DNA of 64,000 nucleotides from Prochilodus magdalenae (GCA_024036415.1 JAMWET010005042.1:150001-214000); one strand, 5' to 3'; shown: positions 22,113 through 34,379, numbered from the stretch's first letter. A program made the numbers and translations. The notes: a model not told the origin generated them from the sequence alone.

Positions 22113-24667
22113 TATTATGTTCCTACCCTACAGCATTGATACTTTGATGGTAAAGCATACTTGAGCATTGGAATGGCTTTATATCAGTGAAAGTGATGAT
22201 GATGATGCTGATGATGAGGATTTCAGAAGACATGTCTGCGCATACGAAATTACATCTGTTAAGGATCAGACACTGGAATTACAAATATCCTAAGACAATT
22301 ATAGACTCACAACTGAATTATGTAGGAAACTGTGAAGCCGTGTTTAAATAGGAACACCTCGTTCTATCATGCCTTTATCGAATCAGTTTAAACCATTTCT
22401 TGGTGGCCTATCTTCAAAGAACAGGAAGTCCTTGATGTAGATTGTCAGTTGCTGTAGTTGGCAGATAAGTAAGTCTCAACCTTACCCACACTATCCCTGT
22501 GCACTAGACTGATAAAGGTTTAAATGACGCTTCCCACCCTATTAAACCATAGTGAATTTTGGCTTCTTGCCTCTGGATGGAGGTTTATAATACCAAAGAG
22601 CAGAACAAAGCGCTATAGAACTAGCTACTACTATCCAGATGAACAAGTTGTAGTGATATTGCACACAGAGGTGAAGCCTCAAGAGCTTAGGTTTGCCTGT
22701 TGTCTTTGCTGTTTGTACAATGTGTGTTTGGACGGATGCTGACTCGTCTGCTGTAAACCAGATTTACTTACAGACAGATATAAAGTCATTTGAACCAGGA
22801 GTCTGTTTTCACTCTAGCTAGTTGTTGCCGAAATTACTTATTCAATTACATCACTCATTATATCACACTACAAGACAAGCTGTAAAAATCAAACACGTGT
22901 GAAAGCATCCGTGGACCTCGGAACACATCAGAGCTCAATCAGAAGGCTAAAGATTGACTAGTTTTCCTTTGCACAGTGTCAAATCATCTGACCCATCAAT
23001 CGCTTCCATCCGAGTTCCCGATCGGGAAATCATCTAGGTTTGTGAACATTTGTAGGAGAGGGTAAACTGGGCAGTGTAGGCTTTGGATGTTAATCAGGAC
23101 ATTCCTGACTAAGGGTGTGACGGTATAGATTTTTTTTCTTACCACTGTGAAAAAGCAATATACTCAGAACAACTCCCACCCCCCCAAGCAATCACGTTAG
23201 GGTTTCTAGATAGCTTTTGCATCGATGCAGGGCGCTATTCTCTGTGAATTAATATGATGGAGATTTCATATATGCACCTGTAGAAGTAAACCTGCTATAC
23301 TAATCCCCTTTCAAGTTCATTTATTGTGAATAAAGCACTTTGCCTGAAGTGAGCAAATTCAGACGCTGCACGTCCATGGGCTGCGACATGGCTGAGCACA
23401 TGGTTGGAGGTGCGGTGAATGTAGCATTTATGGTGTGCACAACCTCGGTCCACATATAATGTGTCATGTACCTATTCTGAACCCTTAACCGCTCTGCTCA
23501 ACCTTTTGGTAGAGCATATTTTGAGTCACTATATCTTGAAAAAGGAGGTGTTGAATTTAACTCAACCTGATTGTGCCATCTCTACCAATTGGCATATGTA
23601 TGTTAGGGCAGTGTATATGTTGGAGTCCACGGCATCTTTCAATAGCAATGCCTTTACTGCTCTTATCCATAGAGGAAGCAAGCAACCAGTAAATCACTCC
23701 ACACATGAAATTTTTAACAGTGAGCTCATTTTTTGCATATTATAGCTCCAGAGGTTTTGATAAATGATTTAACTTGACAGAATTATGTAACTTAAGAAGT
23801 CAAATAGGGGTAAAGTCATTTCTGGAAAACGTGTGTAAGCAAATAGTCTTTCAAATAGTTTCTTTTAATGTAATTAAAATTGAATACTGTATTATTATTG
23901 CCCCAAACAAATTTCTTGGTGAGGACATTAAAGAGTTAAGACCACTGCACACCAGCCCAGCCACGTCCAGCCAGTCTGATAAACAGACTAAACAGCTAAT
24001 GCTATAGCCTAGTTTTCTTAAGCTCACCAACAGAGAAGCACAGAAGCTGGGGGTGTTCTCAGAACAATGAGCATTCCAGAGCTTAGACATTAGCATCAGT
24101 GAAGGCTTCTGAAATGACTAACCAACTTCTAGGACTGAGCTTCGGAGATGTGGAAGCAGTGATAATGAAGCTGTAATAAAGGCAGAGGGTGGACACACTG
24201 AACACTGACAAACCTGACATTAGATATAGTGATGAAGGCTCCTGCGTAATTTTCTGATAAATGTTGACCCGTGTTTTCCTGACACTCGGAAAATGAATGC
24301 TTGTAAAAAGGCTATTTGCTTGGAAATGAAATAAGTGATCTTTGACTGCAGAGCACTGTGTATATATATGTGTAATGTCTCTCTTTGGAAAAGCATTGCA
24401 GGCGGAAATGCTCATGCAGCAGCTTAAGAGAATGCCAAATGGTAGAGAAAGGTTAAGGTGGAATGCAGAGCAGGAGTGAAGAGCTGGAGAGAAGCCTAAA
24501 CCCTTATATACTCGTATATTGTTGTTTGATTATTAAATAGCCCACATTTTTGCCCAGTGCTGTAGGTAAACCGGCTCAGGTGTTCTTATTATACCATGCA
24601 GCCACGAGATTGAAACTCTCCCTCTCCATTTATCCCTCTTTCTCTCTCTTTGTGTCTCCCTCCACAG

Positions 24668-24852
24668 ATGATGCTAAGCCCCAGTCCAGTGGCAGGCACA
24701 CCTCGGTACTCTTAGGCAGCCTCCTGGATGACCACCTATGGCATTCTGTTCTAATAGAGCGTTTCAATAAGCAGGTGAACTTCACAGTGGATAGAGACAC
24801 CCAGCATTTTCGTACGCAGGGTCAGGAAGACTCTCTGGAGGTGGACTATGAG
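24668..24852 (+). CDS. cntnap5: CNTNAP exon: middle of laminin-G domain 1
   Basis: This 185-nt exon follows a pyrimidine tract and CCACAG; the donor is GAG|GTGAGA. After completing an Asp codon it reads [51 protein letters not shown] and ends LEVDYE. The LDDxxWHSVxIER motif is the classic laminin-G core strand pair. NFT is a potential N-glycosylation sequon. The exon ends at phase 0. It sits after a 14.1-kb intron and before a 10.4-kb intron, the two largest here, which carry most of the transposons. No disabling change is seen. Confidence 0.93.
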
Positions 24853-24986
24853 GTGAGACCCACACATATTGTTACAAAGACGTTTTTAATTTTTAATAAT
24901 TATACTTTATTGTGTGTTATTATCTCAGTTTCATTTTAAACAAAATATCAAGTTAAATAATTATCAAGAAAAAATCCCGTTGTTTC

Positions 24987-25060
24987 AGGAATTAGGCTTG
25001 GACAGCACTGGAATTTCTCATGATTAAGCTTGGTCAACACCAGCACTCAGGATGATTTCT
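24987..25060. repeat. 33-bp minisatellite, small cluster
   Basis: AGGAATTAGGCTTGGACAGC begins a 33-bp unit followed by a related unit ATGATTAAGCTTGGTCAACA. It has the same repeat sequence as 27162-27377, 2.1 kb away. Confidence 0.75.
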
Positions 25061-25854
25061 CATGATGGAAGCTTCCCACCAACAACCAGAGCATTTAAAG
25101 CTCCATAGGATTTGTAGGCTTGTGAACTGCTCTGGAATGTTCTCCACCAGTATGTGACCTTTAATGACCACATATTAGATGGATGGATTGGATGGAGAAT
25201 GGATAGGATATTTGGTAGATTGATGATACTGCTAGATAGATGATAGATAGATAGATAATAGTAGTGACTTTTGGTCGAGGTTAAAAATGGCCACATATGA
25301 TTTCACATGCCCATTTAAACCTATTGAATTCCCTTATTGGGTGAGCTCATTGATAATTTGATGAGCTCTGCTCTGATTGGCTGGATTACAGTAAGCCACC
25401 ACAACGATCAAACGTAAGCAACGTCAAAATAGACACAGACAAGAAAATAAAATTCAGTGTAAACAAAATAAATAAATATATAAATAATATATAAAATGCG
25501 GTGTAAATACGATGGAACCAATTGGATCATTGGTGACTTGGAGTGTGCTTGTAGCTCATTAGTTGCTCCCCACTATAAAACTCTCAGTTGGTGGTGGTCT
25601 ACTTCAACCAGCAAACACTGATACAAACACACAGCATGGCTGCTACTTAAAGGCTGCTGTTGGAGTTGCGATGCTAATAAAGGTGGAGCTGCCCCTCACT
25701 TCAGCCTCTGGAGTCTTAAATGCTGAGTGAAGCTGCTCCATATTGCCCAAGTTTTGAGAAATCGTCTAGAGTGATATGTGCAGAGCAGCCTTGAAAATAG
25801 TTGGGGGATAGTTAGGGATCTGTCTTTCTGCTCCTCCACTTGTTCTGATATTGA

Positions 25855-25991
25855 GGCCCATTTATTTATACCCCCAAATGAGCCCTATTAATTCCTTTAA
25901 CCTAGAGCCACCAAATTGCATGTACTCCTCAAACTAATCCACAGCTGACCTGCACTCCTCCTCTACAATCACTCTACATTTTCTAGTTTTA

Positions 25992-26061
<70 letters not shown>

Positions 26062-26680
26062 TGAGGAAAATAAGTATTTGAACACCCTGCGACTTGTGCA
26101 AGTTCTCCCACTTACAAATCATAGAGGGGTCTGAAATTTTCATCTTAGGTGCATGTCCACTGTGAGAGACATAATCTAAAAAAAAACTGGAAATCACGAT
26201 GTATGATTTTTTGGTATTTTATTTGTGTGTTACTGCTGCAAACAAGTATTTGAACACCTGCCAATCAGCAAAAATTCTGTTAGTCCGCCTCTAAAAACTC
26301 CACCTCCACTCCACTTATTATTCTAAATTAGAAGCACCTGTTTGAGGTCGTTAGCTGCATAAAGACACCTGTCCACCCCACACAATCAGTAAGACTCCAA
26401 CTACTAACATGGCTAAGACCAAAGAGCTGTCCAAAGACACCAGAGACAAAATTGTTGACCTCCACAAGGCTGGAAAGGGCTATGGGGCAATTGCCAAGCA
26501 GCTTGGTGAAAAAAGATCAACCGTTGTTAGAAAATTGAAGAAGAAGCTAAGAAGTGATTGTAGAGGAGGAGTGCAGGTAAGTATGGCTGTGGATTAGTTT
26601 GAGGAGTACATGCAATTTGGTGGCTGTAGGTTAAAGGAATTAATAGGGCTCATTTGGGGGTATAAATGAATGGGACTCTA
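25855..26680. repeat. ~120-bp inverted repeats flanking a Tc1 5' fragment
   Basis: The arm at about 25855-25975 (CCCATTTATTTATACCCCCA... CTCCTCTACAATCACT) is the near-perfect reverse complement of about 26552-26672 (GTGATTGTAGAGGAGGAG... GGGGTATAAATGAATGGG). Between them lie a TC microsatellite (25994-26029), a TA run (26030-26058) and a Tc1 fragment. A diverged third copy of the arm sequence, including GGCTGTAGGTTAAAGGAA, is at 62090-62205. Confidence 0.85.
26059..26551 (+). mobile_element. Tc1 transposon 5' fragment inserted at a TA array
   Basis: Begins CAGTGAGGAAAATAAGTATT directly after TA dinucleotides. This end and the second AACAAGTATTTGAACACCTG near 26242 form an IR/DR-like terminal structure typical of fish Tc1. 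At 26409-26551 an open frame reads [20 protein letters not shown], then [20 protein letters not shown], the first helix-turn-helix of a Tc1 transposase. The sequence then breaks into the inverted-repeat arm. The remaining DNA-binding and catalytic domains are lost. Confidence 0.9.
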
Positions 26681-27161
26681 TGGGAGTAAAGAGGATTGAT
26701 TAAAAAAAGACAAACAGACATTGTACCTGTGCTCAAGGGTCTTTGAAATATACGGTGTCTTTCGGTGAAGCAGAAGTACAGTAGATGGATGTGCTGTTTT
26801 AGCCCATTCATTATTAATGGGGTACAAAACTTGGATTCGGATCTTTTTCTGAAATTTGCAAATCAGATCCAATAGCAAAACATTTCCAATCAAACAAAAA
26901 GTTGAGGGTCAAGTTAGTGGACAGAAATCTCACGACCAAGATTACAGGTCAGAAGAATATAGATCAGATAACGATAGTGTTGCACATTGTGTAGTCACTA
27001 ATGAGTTGGTTGTATAACAGTTTAGGATTTTGGACCGCTGTGGACCGTTTAGGAACAACAGTGTATCAGGTCTACATGTCTGTTCTATGTGCTGAACCTT
27101 CTTATTCAATAATACGAGTGTAAATAGAGTTTTCCATTCTGGGGCACCTTTAAACTACTCT

Positions 27162-27377
27162 AGAATTAGGCTTGATCCTTACGGAAACCTCTGCAGAATT
27201 AGACTTGATCTACAGTGAAACTTTCTCATGATTAAGCTTGAGCAACACTGAATCTTCTTCAGGATTAGGCTTGATCTACAATAAAACTTTCTCAGGATTA
27301 AGCCTGAGCAGCCCTGAAGCCTCCTCAGGATTAGGCCTGAGCAGCCCTGAAACCTCCTCAGGACTAAGCCTGATGCC
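27162..27377. repeat. 33-bp minisatellite, 6.5 units
   Basis: Units begin at 27162, 27195, 27228, 27261, 27294, 27327 and 27360, exactly 33 bp apart. The consensus opens AGGATTAGGCTTGAGCAGCC. Because 33 is a multiple of three, one frame encodes an 11-residue repeat (SSGLGLSSPET-like), but no splice signals or homology support translation. Confidence 0.95.
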
Positions 27378-28194
27378 TAAAATTCAACTGACCTGTCGAG
27401 AGCCAGAAACAAAGTCATACTCGGTTGCATCGACATGACCATAACAATACTGAGCGCCCTGAGGAGGAGTGTGTCGGAAAGGTTTCCCTGGAGAGCTTCC
27501 ATAAAAGAGCCCCTTTTGTTGGCCTGTAGGGCCTTTCAGTGGATGATCTGTAAGGGAACTGTTTTAGTAACTGAGATGAGAGAGCATTCAGAACAGTTTT
27601 AGCTCACAACTTAAAGGCAATGCTCCAAGGAAGATAAATCCATGTTGTCTTTCTAAAGCCATATACAGATTAGATTAGTTTATCAAGGGGGCGTCTGTAA
27701 AAGGAATGTTTACACGTCTGCTCAGGGATAAAACTCTCACGTTGTAGGATCCAAATACAGCAAGTAGCAAATCTTTTTTGGAATGGGAGGCAACATTTGT
27801 ATAGAAAAACATGGAGATTTATATCTGAACAGGACTAAATCTATCAGAGCACTGCTGAGTTTAGTGAAAGACAGTAGGAAATGCAGCCTGTCATTTTCTC
27901 TGGGGACGACATGGCTGATCTGCTTGACAATGAAATCACAGAGGAGCACCTGCAAAAGAGGAAATTAGCCCAGGACCCTCACTAATCACGAGGCTCATGT
28001 GGGTTGTTCCCCCCCCAGAGCCATGACAAAGCAAGTGATTCTTCAAAAGCATAAATTCTTTGTTTCGTGATTGCAGGAGTGTTTAGTATTTGTTGGAGGG
28101 AACAGACCTTTTGTTTTGGCAAAGCAAGGTGGCATCTGCATGGGAAACAGAGATTTGTACCCAGGCAGGACCACAAACAGTAGGAACATCAGCA

Positions 28195-28988
28195 TGTCAC
28201 AGTCATCGTCAAAAAGAATAGCTGCACAGAGAAGGAAGTGTGGAATTGGAGTGCTATTGGGAAGAAAGAATAAATGATGATACATTTAGACTGATATGGG
28301 TAATATTAATTAAGCTACACATACAGAAGTCTGTCTCTCAGTATGGCGTCAGCCCGCCATGTTTGCTAACGCAACATGCCGGACGTGTTGGCATGGAGTT
28401 GTAGAGATTCCTATTGGTGTCCTGTGATAATCCATCCCATGCAGCTTGAATATTCTCACACAGTTCCTGCAGATTTTGCAGGAGGGGTGGAGGTGGAGGG
28501 ACACCAGGTCTACTAGACATGTGACAACAAACCGTTCATCTTGGTGCTGATGACTGGTCATCTCCACCAAGACACAAGTGGGACTCTGAAGATGACCCGC
28601 TGTCATTCTGAACCACTTCATGGCAATCTGGCACGACACCATTGCAGTCTTTTGAGATGTTGACATGGTGTTGAGAGCATCCGTCGTAACGGTCTGTGTG
28701 TGTGTAGTCCTGCATTGTAGCGGCCATCTGCCAATAGTGCTGACACTAACAGGATTACTCATAGAGGGCATCACTGCTTGCTGAATGCCCTCAGTCGTGG
28801 CTGTTGGGTCAGTCAGCTACAGTGATGAGGCCCATCCTTGCTTACATTACATGCACAGTTGGGGGTGATAGTGGAGTCAGTTGCATGTCTCCCAGTGTGA
28901 GACCTACCCACCAAGTCTTATTCCTGTTGGTTGATTCCATCCGAGTGAAGCTATTTGTGAAACTATTCTTATGATGATGAGTTTATAT
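28195..28988. mobile_element. CATCAAAAG-type Tc1 derivative, copy 2 (~0.8 kb)
   Basis: Degenerate left end (TCATCGTCAAAAAGAATAGC) and right end ATGATGATGAGTTTAT. The interior shares AGACTGATATGGGTAATATT, TGATAATCCATCCCATGCAG and AAGATGACCCGCTGTCATTC with copies at 32.5 and 56.9 kb. The minus strand corresponds to a transposase remnant (CRTTHTQTVTTDALNTMS in one frame). Broken, non-autonomous. Confidence 0.8.
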
Positions 28989-29654
28989 TCTCAGGGGTGG
29001 TGGGAGAGGAAACTAATGACATGGCTAATCCAGATGGCCATAAAAGAAGCTTCTGTTAAAGAGGGAAACTACCCCAGGAACCCATGTATATGTAATCCCA
29101 TGGGAATATTGGTCAGATTGGTCATTATACTCTTCTGTACAAAGTAAATCCTGGGAATAACTTTCCAGTGTTCACTAAATGCCTGATATTTGGCCAGGAT
29201 TCCATTGGAAGCTGGGCAGACCTAACCTAGGGTAGCCTGTTCCCAAATACCACCCTTACCAGCTACAAGACAGCTTCAGGTATTTCCACCAACCCATTAT
29301 GGTGATCCACAAAAACCTCTCCAGCCATGTTCTCACAGAAGGTAAAAACAACCCCCCAATCCAATTCTCCCACTAAATCTGATTGTGGTGTTGGGCTGTT
29401 CAGATTATCTTGTAAATGTGATTTATATCAGACATTAGTCTGAACAGATCATCTCTAATCTAGCCTGTGTAGGCAAAAGAACAGTGCTTCACATGGCAGA
29501 CACGCTAATCCCGGGGTATCCGGCGGATACAGGTTCAGTTCTGGAAGTTTCAATTTAATCCTTATCAGCAATCTTGAAGTTCCGGTAGTTGACAGCTGAG
29601 CTTATCACAGAGAAAGCGTCCAAACTCGCTGTGAAAAGGCCACATTACACGGCC

Positions 29655-29790
29655 ACCTCTTTGATCGCGTCCTTGGTTTCTTTAAACTTTGCTTTCAGAC
29701 TATCACACCGCAGCTTCGTTCTGCTACGGCCATGTTTGGCCATTTCTTTGAGAATCTCTTCAGACACATAGCGGCTGCAATAAGTGCCTT
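29655..29790 (-). pseudogene. Possible Myb/SANT-like DNA-binding fragment
   Basis: The minus strand is open for about 45 codons and reads YVSEEILKEMAKHGRSRTK, then LRCDSLKAKFKETKDAIKE, and stops. The pattern of one helix, RTxxxC, and LKxKFKxTKD resembles Myb/SANT-like domains carried by PIF/Harbinger-type transposon proteins. The match is by pattern only. No start, splice context or further domain is visible, so I regard it as a transposon relic. Confidence 0.35.
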
Positions 29791-29982
29791 AAATTTTCTG
29801 TCTACTTCAAACTATCGAACTTTATTACCTCAATACACTGGCACTGAAATCCTGAACAGTCTGAGCCTTTGATGGCCCTTTTATACCCAGTCACGATCCC
29901 CTCACCTGTTACCGATTCACCTGCGTGCTGAGGAATGCTTTGAAATGCTTTTAAAACGTTAATATTGTCTCTACACAGAAGA

Positions 29983-30105
29983 GGCTAAAAACCTAATTCA
30001 GTTAGAATGTAAATCAATGGAACCACGTTTTTTTCCAAGCAATTTGGACCATTTCTGTTGGTCCACACAAGGTAAATGGTAGCTACTGTGTTCAGATGGC
30101 GCTGC
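29983..30105. mobile_element. MITE of the TCGCTGTCC family, partial
   Basis: Interior block (GAGGCTAAAAACCTAATTCA, then CCATTTCTGTTGGTCCA) matches the other copies. Both terminal inverted repeats are missing. It abuts a Tc1-like HTH relic. Confidence 0.6.
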
Positions 30106-31245
30106 ACGAGGATGATGGGGCTATAAATACCTGTGGGGTGTGAGTGACAGGATTCATAGATTGAGAAGAGGTGCTACAGGGCAGTGAACGTCTCATTCCA
30201 TGTGTGGTAAATGGCTCCAAAGCAGATGTTAATGATGGGTCAGTAACATGTGTGATGTGTGAAGTGCAAACCAGAGAAAACTACACATAACACCATATAC
30301 AGATTAACTTGTGTTTTTTTTTAAATGCTCTCCAAAATATTACGATATACAGATATACAAAGTGACGAGTGGCTGCGTGCCAAAAGAGGGAATCTGACCA
30401 CGGATGGCGCCAAAGAATAGAAATAAATAAGAAAAGCTGACCTAGCTCAAGTTTAATTACCTCCTCTCTCCCAAACTGCACTAATAAAAAAATACAGAGG
30501 CTGGCGCCCGCCCCTTACCTAATGTATGAGCGCTTGTTTTATCTGTCCAACAACCCCCTATCCAGTTCAAAAAGACAACCCCAACTGACAAAGACAACAA
30601 GAATTATCAAGAACCAGCCTATACAGCAAGTGGCTAGGGCTAGGTGATGTTACGCTAGCTACGGGAGGCAGAAGGAGAACTAACAAAAACGAGGCTGACC
30701 TGTCACGGGACTACTGACAAGTGTACAACACCAACAACACGACGCACAACCGCCTCAGTTCCTGAAAACATAGCCACTAGCCAGCAACACAACAGTGAAC
30801 ATAAATCACCCCCAGTCCCCGTCTAATCTGAATCCCCGGTCTTTTTAAAACACAAGCCCCGCCTCTCAGGTGGGACGAAAAAGGTTCCAGATTGGCCGTC
30901 AGAACTCGAAAGTACTCGGAGGACTTCCAACGATGATCAACGCGGCAGCTAACCTATAGAAAAGACAGAGAAGTGTGAGAAACAGAGTGGGAGAACAGGG
31001 TAAAACAGCGGGCCAGATGAACTGAGCCCAGGCACGTAACAATTGGCTAAAAGGAGTGACTGCATTTGGGTGTGGCCAAAGACCATAGCATAAAGGAAGT
31101 AGTTGAATCTGCAGGTGTATGGAAGTGTACGGTCATGCGGGTCTACCAGCAGTGGCTAAAATCCCAGTCTACAGGAAACTCTCCTCAGGATTATTCCAGG
31201 GAGGGCTTCCACCAACTCTAACCCAACTGTGGAGTGTCTAAACAC
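30106..31245 (+). mobile_element. Tc1-like HTH relic split by an 0.8-kb insertion
   Basis: 30106-30240 and 31041-31245 match the continuous copy at 50388-50745: GAACGTCTCATTCCATGTGT, then AATCTGCAGGTGTATGGAAG and ATGCGGGTCTACCAGCAGTG. The second part encodes a helix-turn-helix-like VESAGVWKCTVMRVYQQWLK. 30249-31035 is inserted between them, with GTAACA at both edges. No intact frame. Confidence 0.65.
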
Positions 31246-31793
31246 TAATGCGGCCTATATCCAAAAACCTGGCCAAATCACATCACAGTTTTTATTTACC
31301 CATTCCTATGAAGCATGTTTCAGTCACAAGTGAATTAGTTTTTTGTCTGTTGAGGTTATTTGACATATATTGAATGCTTCACGACATTTGAGAGAAATTA
31401 CAAAGTGGTTGCAGTGAGTCAGTGATGAGACTGCTACGCTTCCCTTACCTTTCCTGAATACACAAGGCATTTGCCCACATAGGTATTTCTAGAAGGCTTT
31501 GGCACAACCTTGGTGTAATATGTATACCAACACCTTAATAGAACAGTAGGGAATTTCATATTGAGCATTTTACACTGTGTTCAAAGAATTTCCAAAAGGG
31601 AATTAGTCATGGATGCAAACAGAGAATTGAACTTTCCCTACAAATACATTTACAGGCACACTGTTGGTTTAATAAGACGGAACGAAGGCCATTTAATAAA
31701 GATTTTCTCCAACATTATTGCATTGCCTTAAATCTGCTTCCAGCTCTCCCTTGTATTCTGGCCAATTGGTTCAAAAACCTTGCATGATACACA

Positions 31794-31795
<2 letters not shown>

Positions 31796-31857
<62 letters not shown>
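31796..31857. repeat. TC dinucleotide microsatellite
   Basis: About 31 perfect TC units after a short ACAC run. Confidence 0.98.
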
Positions 31858-31859
<2 letters not shown>

Positions 31860-32504
31860 GCTCTTTCTACCCTCTGTTCTTCTTCTCTCATTGCCTTAGC
31901 TGGTAATTATTCCTGACAACAAAGCGCATGCTTTCTGTTTTCGTAACCCTCCTTGGCCTAAAAGATTTATGGTTCCAATTTTGAATAGAAGCTGACCATT
32001 TATTATAGATAAAAGTCTTTACAAATAGTTGAAATATTTAGCAGCTTTGCATTTCTTCTTTTTCTGAGCCTTCAGCCTTAACTAGAAGTGCCACGAGTCA
32101 CCCGTGAGCACAGACCTAGAGCAGACGGACATTGTTAAGAACAGCCGCTGTTAAATCAAGGCACTTTCCTTACATACGCCACTATTATGCGGCTGCAGGG
32201 CGGGACAAGAAAAAGGAGTTCTATCTAAAATCAATGCTCAGAAAATGTATAGCCAGTCCCAATTTCCAAAAGCAGGCCAACAACAATCTATAACGTATCG
32301 ACTGCTTTAAAACTACAATCTGCAAGAAGTAAAACTGCAGGCGGACAAGTGTGAAAGACTATTTATAAAATCTACATCAGTCTCTTTTTTTCTAGATCAT
32401 TAGAGGAAAAATGTGTGCATGATTTTCATACTTCAATTTTAGAGGAACATTTTTCAACCTAACTTCGAATTAAACCAGCTGTTATGGTTACCAAGACCGA
32501 TGTA

Positions 32505-32677
32505 CACTCATCATCAAAAGAATAGCTGCTCCCAGAAGGAAGTGTGGGATTGCAGTGGGATGGGGAGGGAAGATAAAGCATACCCAGAACAATACATGAT
32601 GATAACTTTAGACCACTATGAGCAATATCTATTTAGCTACACATACATTCTTGAATTTCCCTTTGGGATCAATAAAG

Positions 32678-32727
<50 letters not shown>

Positions 32728-33285
32728 CAGAGGTATTGTCTCTCAGTATGGCGTTGGACTGCCATTGCTAATGCAACATGCCAGACGTCTCAGCCTGGAG
32801 TTGTAGAAGTTCCTAATGGTGTCCTGTGATAATCCATCCCATGCAGTTTAAATATTCTCACACAGTTCCTGCAGATTGTGTGGTAGGGGTGGAGGTGGAG
32901 TGACACCAGACCTCTTGGACATCAAATCGTTTATCTTGGCGCTGACTGTGGTGCCTCCACACACATTTATTGGTTGTCTCCACCAAGACAAAGGAGGGTC
33001 ATCCTCATAGACCACTGAGGTGACCCGCTGCCATTCTGAGTCACTCCTGGACAGTCTGGCATGACACCATTGCCGTCTATGGTAACGTTGACATGATGTT
33101 AAGGGCAGTTGTCTCAAAGATCTGCATGCATGTAGTCATGCATTGTGCAGCCATCTGCCAATGTTGCTGGCATAAACAGGATGGCTCATAGGGTGCATTG
33201 CTGTTGGCTAAATGTCCGAAATCGTACAGTGATAAGACCCGTCTCACAATGTCAAACCTCCCTCCAGTTGGTTGATGCCTCCTAG
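32505..33285. mobile_element. CATCAAAAG-type Tc1 derivative, copy 3, with LINE-tail insertion
   Basis: The left end CACTCATCATCAAAAGAATA follows TA. The interior matches the other copies (GGCGCTGACTGTGGTGCCTC, GACCCGCTGCCATTCTGAG). The right end is degraded near 33285. At about 32649-32726 it is interrupted by TTGAATTTCCCTTTGGGATC, AATAAAG and a TATC array. Confidence 0.82.
32649..32727 (+). mobile_element. LINE 3' tail insertion with TATC array
   Basis: AATTTCCCTTTGGGATCAAT followed by AAAG and about 12 TATC units. This is the characteristic 3' end of a fish non-LTR retrotransposon group, heavily 5' truncated. It splits the copy between ACATACA and the AGAGGTATTGTCTCTCAG block. Confidence 0.75.
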
Positions 33286-34379
33286 ATGTGAGTCAACAGT
33301 CAGACATGGGGTTGGCCAAGATTTAATGAGTAGCATCACATGCGACGTGCCATGTGGTGCATGTTTTTGAGAGCTGTGATTACACCATTTCAGGGCTTGA
33401 GGTTATTTTTGACTCCTCTGTTAGATTTCCTTAAAGTAAAGTTGATTTTGAATAGCAGTTAGCTGTTTGAATAGCCTCACGGTAGAAGGCATGCTTCCTC
33501 ACGCTACTCTCACTCCTCCAAAGTGAAACAAGATGCGAAGCGTAACCCCAGTAATAGGTTTCTGATGACGTTGCCAGAAGGGGTCTGTTCCTGCACACGC
33601 TTTAGTATGATGAAGATTGAGCTGAACTGATGTAGGAGCATGAATTCCAATCTGACTGTTCAGACAAAGGTCACACTGCGGATACAAATCGGATTTCAAT
33701 TCCATGAGTTTTTGCTATTCACCCAACAAAAAAGCTGTGTCACGTTTGAAGGAAAAGGTCAGATTTATGTTTTGGAAATCAGTTTCGGATTTTGCTCTAA
33801 AGCTCTGGGTAGAATCTGCCTGCCAGGCCACTTAGGTGCAGCATTTGTGTTATATTTATATTATTCTCTGTGTGAATAAGGATGAGGAACAAGCAGCCTC
33901 TCTTCATGTTCTCCTGGCTAATAGATTAATATTACTAAACTGGAAGTCCGAACACACGCCACCATTTGAAATATGGATCGGAGGTTTTGGGAATGCGTTC
34001 CATATAAGTTAAGATACATTCAAGGGCAGGGTTTCTCAACCTGTGGGCCATGAAGCATCCTGTAGCGGACTGTAGGCTTGTATTCAGGTGGAGACAGTAG
34101 TTTGTATTGGGCTGGAAATGTAATATATTAACATAGTCCTGTTATATTAAACAGTGTCATATAAATATATGTATATTAATGTATGAAATAACCATCTTGG
34201 CGCTGGAAAGCCACTAATAGGGAGGTCTCTTGGGGCACTTTCACAGCTCTCTTGTTTGAAATTCTATTTATACAAGTTGATTGTAGTTTTCTGGGGGGCC
34301 GATATGCTTTGTAGTTATTATCAGCTAACTGATAACTGATTATCAGCGTCACTGGAGTTTTAGTAACAGCTGAACTTAA

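Larger units (their letters stand above)
10582..24667 (+). other. 14.1-kb intron within laminin-G domain 1
   Basis: The largest intron in the window. Contents in order: a MITE (10.89-11.14 kb), diverged intronic duplications (12.7-17.05 kb), a TA microsatellite (14281-14350), a 10-bp-period array (16561-16710), a palindromic element (18517-19043), a purine-rich block (19.67-19.75 kb), a Tc1 pseudogene (20.6-21.69 kb) and an internally deleted Tc1-like copy (21.70-22.11 kb). I recognise nothing in 11.14-12.7 kb or in 22.2-24.6 kb, and there is no open frame with protein-like composition. Confidence 0.7.

Noticed and set aside
27238..27438. Repeat protein SSGLGLSSPET
   Set aside because: Only reflects the 33-bp minisatellite being divisible by three. 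It has no promoter, splice sites or homology.
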